Source: JACVRX01 sp963831385 (GTDB taxonomy: Bacteria; Actinomycetota; Actinomycetes; Jiangellales; Jiangellaceae). From it: a DNA stretch of 64,000 nt. This document shows positions 58,499 to 64,000 of the stretch, one piece after another. The DNA is taken from contig CAWHPW010000014.1 of the NCBI GenBank assembly GCA_963831385.1, positions 62,001-126,000 of the forward strand. The letters are read 5' to 3'. Under the pieces are notes generated by a model that saw only the letters and a program-made list of their open reading frames with translations, made no database searches and was not told the origin of the DNA. The position numbers were made by a program, and so were the translations under genes. The number at the start of each line of letters is the position of its first letter. Within the stretch, counting starts at the first letter, position 1.

Positions 58499-59810
58499 TC
58501 AGGCGCTGCTTTGGGTTGGGCCCATCGTCTCGGCGACGGTGTCCGGCGCATCCACCTCGGTTGCGGGCACGGCGCTGGAGGTGCCCGCCCCACGACCGGC
58601 CCCGACCATGAACTGCACGACCGCCAGTAGGACGACGGTGAGCACGAGCGACCAGAGGAGCCGCGACAGCGAGACGTCGTTGCCCCACAGCAGGACCACG
58701 GCACCGAGCAGGCCTATGGCAATGCGCAGCCACCTTGCGTTGGCCGCGACCCACCGGCCGGGGCCGCCAACGGGCCCGTTGGCCAGTGCGGCTCCCCCGG
58801 TTTCCAGGCCACGGGATACTGCGGTGCGCACGGCTGTCCCGGAGGCGTTGGACCCGGCGAACCAGCCCACGACCACCAGGATCACGCCGAGCCAGAGGAA
58901 CACCTGCCAGCCGCGTTCGAGGTAGGCCAGCAGGGTGTCGTAGAACACCGAGCTGGCTGGGCCGAACACGGTGCCGGCGAGCTCGTTGATGAATAGCTGG
59001 CGACCAATCGACAGCGCCCACGCCACCAACAACGCGTTCGCCACCAGCACCACACCGATGGTCACGGTCATCCGCGGCCGGCGGCGGGAGAGCAGGAACG
59101 CGGCCAGGAACAGCGCTGCCACGACCAAGATCAGCCACCTGGCGACCGGGTTCGTGAACGCGTAAATCGTGCGAGCCTGTCGCAGCTGCGGCGAGTCCAG
59201 CAGCACGATCTGCTTGTCCACGTCCGGGATCGGGATGTTCTCAACGATCGTCAGTCCGCGGTCGACCAGGCGCTGCTGAACCTGCGTGATGACCTCGGAC
59301 ACGTCCAGGACGACCTGGTCGCCCTGGAGCGAAACCGCGCCGGATTCGTCTCCCTCCAGCACGCGCACCAGGGCCTGCTGCGCCCTGGTGTTGACTCTGA
59401 CCCAGATGTCGGCGAACGTGTCCGAGGCCACGAACGCCTGGACCTCGCGGTCGATCAACCCGTTGATCGCGCCCGCCAACGGTCCGACTAGCCGCTGCAA
59501 CCGCGGGCGGTCGGTGATGACCCCGGCGAACACGTCGTTGATGATCGCCTCCACGTCAACCTGCTTCTCGATCGCGTCGGCGACCGTCGTCGCGATGGCG
59601 TCCTGCACCTCTGGCGAGTTCACCAGCGGGCCGACCGTGTCGACATAGCGCTGCGTGTCGTTCAGCGTTCGCTGGCCCCAGTACGCGATCGCCGCCGGAG
59701 TCGTCAGCAACGCCGCCAACACCACACAGACGACCGCCGCAATCGATCGTCCGCTGTCGGCGCTCAGTGACCGTGGTCGCGATGGGCTGCGTGGGTAGTT
59801 CGTCAGACAT
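58499..59810 (-). pseudogene. integral membrane protein of unknown function, apparent frameshift near the start
   Basis: From about 59745 down to 58499 one frame encodes AAVVCVVLAALLTTPAAIAY, RTLNDTQRYVDTVGPLVNSP and a long extracytoplasmic part, then three or four C-terminal helices, a layout found in uncharacterised actinobacterial membrane proteins. Its only start in frame is GTG 59725, inside the first helix. ATG 59810 has an excellent GGAGG 6 nt upstream and gives MSDELPTQPIATTVTERRQR in another frame, a natural N-terminus. A one- or two-base shift near 59745 would join them into about 437 residues. Confidence 0.75.
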
Positions 59811-60141
59811 AACGAGCCTCCTCGTGCAGACAGGCGGTTCCGCCTACGGTCAAACCACTCACCTGCGACGACACGGCTGACCCCTCAGACTCGACAGCAA
59901 GTGCTCGGACTGTCCCGCTCAACCCACCCATTGGGGACGATCCTCGGCCCGGGTTGAGCGTCCGCGCTCGAGCGCCTCGTACTCTGCCGTGGAAGTCGCC
60001 CCAGAGTCCAGCAGTCGCGTGTCGGTGGCGCCGTACTCAGACGGTGCGCGGTAGGTCGAATCGCGGGGCCCTGGATCTGCTACCGCGGGTAGCCTCGTGC
60101 TGTCTTGGCGGTTGTGGCGGCGCGTAAGCGTGGGGTGGACG
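59811..60141. other. 331-bp intergenic region between divergent genes
   Basis: No gene can be supported. A minus-strand open frame ends at 59919 and contains LLDSGATSTAEYEALERG, loosely like a SHOCT motif, but it has no credible start. No strong dyads or promoter elements were found; both flanking genes must be transcribed from here. Confidence 0.4.
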
Positions 60142-61881
60142 ATGGCGACCCGATCCAAAGACGCGCCATCGCTTGACGTGGGCGACGCTTCGACGGCAGC
60201 GGCCATTGTGCACGGCGCCGAGCCCACCAGCTCGACCTCACGGTCGCCGTGGCGGCGGAGGTGGCTGACATTCACCCTGCCTGGGTTGTGGGTAGCGCTG
60301 CTGTTCGCGTGCCTGTCTTTCACCCCGTCGTTGCTCCCGAGAGCTTCGCTGTTCCAAGGCGTGGTGACCGGCGTGAGCGCGGCCATCGGCTATGGCGTGG
60401 GCGTGTTCTGTGCACGGATATGGCGGGAGTTCGCCGATCGGGATCCACGATCACCGCGATCCGGTGCGTGGCGAAGCTTCACTGCCGTCGCCGCTGTCTC
60501 CTTGGTGCTATCGGCCGCCCTGGGGTACTGGTGGCAAGAGCAGCTTCGCGATCTGATGGGAATGCAGAGTCAGGGCCCCGCGTCATTGGTGCTCCTTCCG
60601 ATCACCTCAGCCGTGATCTTCATCCTGGTGTTGGCTGCGGGACGAGGACTTCGGGGCCTGTACCGGCGGCTTGCCCGCTGGTTCGAACAGTGGTTTGGGG
60701 CGCGGGCCGCTCGAGCGACTGGCCTGATCGTCGTCGTCGCCGGGACCTGGCTCGTCGTGAGCGGTGTGCTCCTCGACGGCCTCATTTCGGTGGCGGACCG
60801 GGCATTCGCTGTGCGGAACGACCTCACCCCGGAGGGAGTCGAGCCGCCCACCTCGAACGTGCGCTCAGGCAGCCCGGCGTCCTTCGTGCCGTGGGAGACG
60901 CTTGGGCGGCGTGGCCGCATGTTCGTTGCGAGCGGGCCGTCGGTCGAGGACATCGCCACTTTCACCGACGACGAGGCGATGGAACCGATCCGCATCTTCG
61001 CCGGCACGCAGTCGGCGGAGGACACCGAGGAACGCGCTGAGCTCGCTGTCCGTGACCTCGATCGGGCCGGCGGTTTCGACCGCTCCTATCTGCTGGTCGC
61101 CACCACCACCGGAAGCGGCTGGGTCGTCCCCAGCGCAGTCGATTCCTTCGAATACATCACCGCCGGCGACAGCGCCATCGTGGCCATCCAGTACTCGCAT
61201 CTGCCGTCGTGGTTGTCCTACCTCGTGGACCAGGAACGGGCTCGTGAGGCGGGCCGTCAGCTCTTCGACGCGGTCTACGAACGGTGGTCTGAGCTGCCTG
61301 TCGGGGATCGTCCGCGGCTTCTGGTTTTTGGCGAAAGTCTCGGCGCCTTCGGAGGCGAGACGGCATTCAGCGGTGAGCGCGACATGGCCAACCGCACAGA
61401 CGGCGCGTTGTTCGTCGGGCCGCCGAGCTTCAATACCCACTATCGCGAGTTCACCGACGGTCGCAGCGCCGAGAGCCCGGAGGTCGAGCCGGTTTTTCGG
61501 GACGGCCGTACGGTGCGCTTCACCAATCGGCCTGCCGAGGAAATCAACCCCGCCGCAGAGGCCTGGCAGGGGGCAAGGGTCCTCTATCTGATTCATCCGT
61601 CAGACCCGATTGTCTGGTGGAGTCCGGAGTTGCTGCTGACCCGGCCGGACTGGTTGGAGGAGCCCGCCGGTGATGATGTCCTGGACGCCATGGTCTGGAT
61701 CCCATTCGTGACGTTCTGGCAGGTGACTGCCGACCTACCGATCGGGTTGGCTGTGCCGGCCGGGCATGGACACGTCTACAACGGCGAGCACGCCGACGGG
61801 TGGGTGTCGGTGCTCCAGCCGCCCGGATGGACCGGCGAGCACTCGGCCAAGCTCCGGGCGATCGTCACCACTGGCGAGTGA
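60142..61881 (+). CDS. alpha/beta-hydrolase-like membrane protein (Abhydrolase_9 type)
   Basis: A 579-residue protein. The N-terminal half has about five membrane helices (LPGLWVALLFACLSFTPSLL onward); the C-terminal half is an extracytoplasmic hydrolase-like domain with the elbow LLVFGESLGAFGG (nucleophile Ser), YLIHPSDPIVWWSPELLL (possible Asp) and VPAGHGHVY (possible His). This matches the paired Abhydrolase_9_N/Abhydrolase_9 families of actinobacteria, of unknown substrate. ATG 60142 was chosen; a frame 15 codons longer lacks support. Confidence 0.87.
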   Translation: MATRSKDAPSLDVGDASTAAAIVHGAEPTSSTSRSPWRRRWLTFTLPGLWVALLFACLSFTPSLLPRASLFQGVVTGVSAAIGYGVGVFCARIWREFADRDPRSPRSGAWRSFTAVAAVSLVLSAALGYWWQEQLRDLMGMQSQGPASLVLLPITSAVIFILVLAAGRGLRGLYRRLARWFEQWFGARAARATGLIVVVAGTWLVVSGVLLDGLISVADRAFAVRNDLTPEGVEPPTSNVRSGSPASFVPWETLGRRGRMFVASGPSVEDIATFTDDEAMEPIRIFAGTQSAEDTEERAELAVRDLDRAGGFDRSYLLVATTTGSGWVVPSAVDSFEYITAGDSAIVAIQYSHLPSWLSYLVDQERAREAGRQLFDAVYERWSELPVGDRPRLLVFGESLGAFGGETAFSGERDMANRTDGALFVGPPSFNTHYREFTDGRSAESPEVEPVFRDGRTVRFTNRPAEEINPAAEAWQGARVLYLIHPSDPIVWWSPELLLTRPDWLEEPAGDDVLDAMVWIPFVTFWQVTADLPIGLAVPAGHGHVYNGEHADGWVSVLQPPGWTGEHSAKLRAIVTTGE

Positions 61882-61902
61882 CGGGCGAGCGGGAGCGGGC
61901 CA

Positions 61903-62592
61903 TCACGTTGCACGCGTTGCCGGCAGCCATTCTTGCCAATGCCCGACGGGCCGGAAGCCGACCCGGGTATAGACCGATTCGGCCATCGGCGTCGCCTGCA
62001 GGCTTGCGGTAACGAATCCCCTAGCCCGCGCATCCCGCAGCGCTGTGCGGGTCACCAAGGCGGCCAAGCCGCGACGACGTGTATCCGGTCGGGTGGCGAC
62101 GAAGGAGATGTTCGCGTCGGTTCCCACCGGTATGACGATCAATCCGGATTCGAATCCCGTGGTGGCGTAGGCGCGCAGGCCGGGCACGCCCGTGACCAGT
62201 TCGGCAGTGACGCCGTTCAATTCCGCGATGACGCCTGGATCGACGTCGGCGATCACTGAGCCTGCGTCGACGTCGTCTACGTCCGCGTTAGCCAACTGGC
62301 ACAACATCGGCCGGGTTGTCACGTCCCGCCGAAATCCCTCGGTCTCCAGGATCTCGGCGAGGGGCCGGTCCGCGAACTCTGACCATACGGCGTACTCGTC
62401 GACACCCGCGTATACGTTGGCAATGGCGTCCAGCGCCGTCGGTCTTGTCAGGATGGCGTTGTTGAGTACCGGATCGGGGAAGCGGGCTGCGACGAAGCCT
62501 TCCCCACGGACGACCACGGCGCCGGCATGTGGCACGGCGGCGGACTCCCACGAGCCGACGAGCGACGCGAAATAGCGCCTGAAATCATCCAC
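61903..62592 (-). CDS. GNAT-family N-acetyltransferase
   Basis: A 229-residue protein with an N-terminal non-catalytic GNAT-like region and a C-terminal GNAT domain: SFVATRPDTRRRGLAALVTR is the acetyl-CoA-binding motif (R-R-x-G-L-A), followed by ARGFVTASLQATPMAESVYT and RVGFRPVGHWQEW. The substrate is unknown. It is 15 bp downstream of the endonuclease-family gene, same strand, probably one transcript. Confidence 0.85.
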   Translation of the reverse strand: MDDFRRYFASLVGSWESAAVPHAGAVVVRGEGFVAARFPDPVLNNAILTRPTALDAIANVYAGVDEYAVWSEFADRPLAEILETEGFRRDVTTRPMLCQLANADVDDVDAGSVIADVDPGVIAELNGVTAELVTGVPGLRAYATTGFESGLIVIPVGTDANISFVATRPDTRRRGLAALVTRTALRDARARGFVTASLQATPMAESVYTRVGFRPVGHWQEWLPATRAT

Positions 62593-62607
62593 GGCCGCCG
62601 AGACCGA

Positions 62608-63319
62608 TCACTCGAAGTCGACGACGAGCGGTCGATGATCCGACCCGGTCGCGGCAACGACAGATGCCGCCGTCGGGTGAACATCCGGTGAGTGCAGTAC
62701 GACGTCGATGCGCCGGGTTGGCGCGGTGGCCGGGTAGGTGAATCCGCGGCCGCTCCCGACGGTCCAGGCATCCCGCAGGACGGCGGTGATCGCGGCCATC
62801 TCGGCCGAGTCGGGCCGAGCGTTCAGGTCGGCAAGCAGGACGCACGGTCCGACCCGGGACGCGATACTGGTCGCCACTGCGCCAGCCTGTAACGCCCGCT
62901 GTCCTGTGTCGTGCGCCTCCAGATGGGTCGTGTAGACATCCAGCCCGCGGCCACCGATATCTATCTGCACGCGTAGCAACGCCCGTTGCTCGACCGCGGC
63001 CGTGCGCGGCAGCAGTACGTTGTTGCGCCTGACGATGGGGTTGCGAGCCAGGATCGCGTTGCCGTATTTGCGCCGTGGTTCGACCCGGGCTGGCCGGCTC
63101 GAGGTCGAGAGCCGCTCCGTAGGCCAGCCGCATTCCCAGCATGCGTGACAGCACGCGGGCCTGGTCAGCGAACTCGCTTCGATCGGCGAACCGCCGATCC
63201 ACCTCTTGCAAGCCGACGACGTCGATCTGCTGGGATTCGATGGTTTCGGCGGTTCGCTGGAGATCCAACCGGCCATCCACGCCGACCCCGTGATGAATGT
63301 TGAATGTCATCGCTCGCAT
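62608..63319 (-). pseudogene. endonuclease/exonuclease/phosphatase-family protein with an apparent frameshift
   Basis: From 63319 the frame gives MRAMTFNIHHGVGVDGRLDL, IDVVGLQEVDRRFADRSEFA and GMRLAYGAALDLEP, the N-terminal half of an EEP-fold enzyme. Near 63100 it must shift one base to continue VEPRRKYGNAILARNPIV, LDVYTTHLEAHDTGQRALQA, CVLLADLNARPDS and the final Asp-His in GSDHRPLVVDFE. All EEP catalytic motifs are present across the two frames, which together give about 236 residues, so the break is recent or a sequencing error. It may hydrolyse phosphodiesters; the substrate is unknown. Confidence 0.85.
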
Positions 63320-63473
63320 GGTTGATCCAACCGCTTCATGCCGACCCCGGGTGTGACGTATCCGCGCAAGAGTGACATGCTTGCCGCCGCATCAACCGAA
63401 GACGAAGCGAGCCTCGGTCCGCGGAGACAACACGGGTCTTTGCGGGCAGCGAGGGTGTGGGACGGCTTGGCAC

Positions 63474-64000
63474 ATGGCACCACGACACCGGGCGCACAAG
63501 TCTCGGTCTGGAATGATCCGCCCGATTGCAGTGATCGCGTTGATTGCTGTCGCGGCCACCGCAGGGATCGTCGCCCTGGCGCAAGGAGACTCTGGCGGCA
63601 CCGCCGAGACAACTGGGGCTGCTCCAGAAACCACCGGGTGCGAGACAACGCTGCGGATTGTCACGGCCAGGTCGTTTGCCCCGGTGCTGACGGAATTGGC
63701 GCCCTCGCTCGGCGCCGGTGACAACTGCGCGAATCTCGAAGTCGAAGTTGTTGACGGACGTGCCGCGCCGGCGCAGGTGGCCGAGTTCGACGCGCACGTC
63801 TGGATACCCGACGATGCGGCGTGGGCAGGCACGGCCGGCTCCCTGGAGCTGGCCGGGGCCGAGGCCGAGGACGCCGAGGCCCAGGCTGAGGTCGCCGGCT
63901 CGGGGACCGTTGTCGCGACGAGCCCGATCTACATGGTCACCGATGAGGCCACGGCTGAGAAGGTGGCCGACGCCGGCGGCAGCTGGCGTGGGCTCGCTGA
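63474..64000 (+). CDS. substrate-binding/VWA-type secreted protein (5' part, cut by window edge)
   Basis: The first 175 residues of a protein running off the window. ATG 63474 gives a basic N-terminus (APRHRAHKSRSG) and one membrane helix (IRPIAVIALIAVAATAGIVA), then a Thr/Glu-rich linker and a periplasmic-binding-like domain starting CETTLRIVTARSFAPVLTEL and going on through VEVVDGRAAPAQVAEFDAHV and WIPDDAAW. Actinobacterial proteins with this beginning usually carry a C-terminal VWA domain, which is outside the window. ATG 63513 is an alternative start. Confidence 0.7.
   Translation, partial: MAPRHRAHKSRSGMIRPIAVIALIAVAATAGIVALAQGDSGGTAETTGAAPETTGCETTLRIVTARSFAPVLTELAPSLGAGDNCANLEVEVVDGRAAPAQVAEFDAHVWIPDDAAWAGTAGSLELAGAEAEDAEAQAEVAGSGTVVATSPIYMVTDEATAEKVADAGGSWRGLA

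Noticed and set aside
59919..60110. SHOCT-like peptide (LLDSGATSTAEYEALERG) on the minus strand
   Set aside because: It has no credible start or ribosome-binding site, and the similarity is too short to support a gene.
1..64000. CRISPR array, transposase or prophage
   Set aside because: No regularly spaced direct repeats, IS ends, transposase or phage structural genes were seen. The holin-X-type protein at 5347-5760 is a chromosomal family, and the DUF222-HNH gene at 41135-42730 has no flanking repeats.

Overview
The window comes from a high-GC actinobacterium (Actinomycetota). Coding density is high, GTG starts are common, and stop/start overlaps (GTGA, ATGA) are frequent. Marker families include a DUF222/13E12 HNH nuclease, BldG, a holin-X-type protein and a DUF3040 protein. 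From memory, the gene order follows the Mycobacterium tuberculosis Rv3678c-Rv3644c block in many places: MBL hydrolase, crp, nth, Nudix, marP, ephE-like hydrolase, holin-like protein, acs, HAD hydrolase, ssd, Tad-type secretion genes, DEAH helicase, topA and DNA polymerase III delta'. I cannot name the genus.

Layout. 1-5760 is the conserved crp/nth/marP/ephE block. 5846-14038 is an accessory pocket: an Na+/H+ antiporter nhaA with an apparent frameshift, an intact CBS-protein plus ArsB/NhaD-type permease pair, a second copy of the pair whose permease is broken, a pentapeptide-protein remnant, an unrecognised decayed gene, a DUF3040 gene and an alpha/beta hydrolase. 14106-18169 holds glpK-glpD and an ArsR-SRPBCC pair with two perfect operator-like dyads. 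18283-24784 holds acs, a DJ-1/PfpI protein, a methyltransferase, a Fic-like protein, a membrane protein and a HAD hydrolase. 25109-30522 is one compact Tad/Flp-type operon (ssd, tadA, tadB, tadC, DUF4244 pilin, TadE) ending in a TadG-like protein fused to an M23 peptidase domain. 30549-34328 carries an EamA exporter, a LapA-like protein and the helicase. 34398-38747 has bldG with its partner, a proton pyrophosphatase and a lipoprotein peptidase. 38839-46569 is a mixed stretch: exonuclease III, YcaQ-like protein, HNH nuclease, frameshifted TetR, SnoaL-like protein, GNAT, MFS and its regulator. 46827-56186 is a housekeeping run: topA, DedA, tmk, holB, RicT/PSP1, TAP-like hydrolase, L,D-transpeptidase and a deaminase. 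A tRNA-Thr(CGT) follows, then a lower-GC DUF1684 gene, a CPA1 antiporter, membrane proteins, a GNAT, a frameshifted endonuclease-family gene and the start of a substrate-binding/VWA-type gene cut by the window edge.

Themes. Ion handling recurs: nhaA, two ArsB/NhaD copies, a CPA1 antiporter and an H+-pyrophosphatase. Apparent frameshifts also recur: nhaA, permease copy 2, the pentapeptide remnant, TetR, a membrane protein, an endonuclease-family gene and a decayed unknown gene. Either this assembly carries indel errors or the accessory genes are decaying; raw reads would decide. Long imperfectly matched or perfect inverted repeats with smaller hairpins inside recur at gene 3' ends. I found no CRISPR array, integrase, transposase or rRNA.
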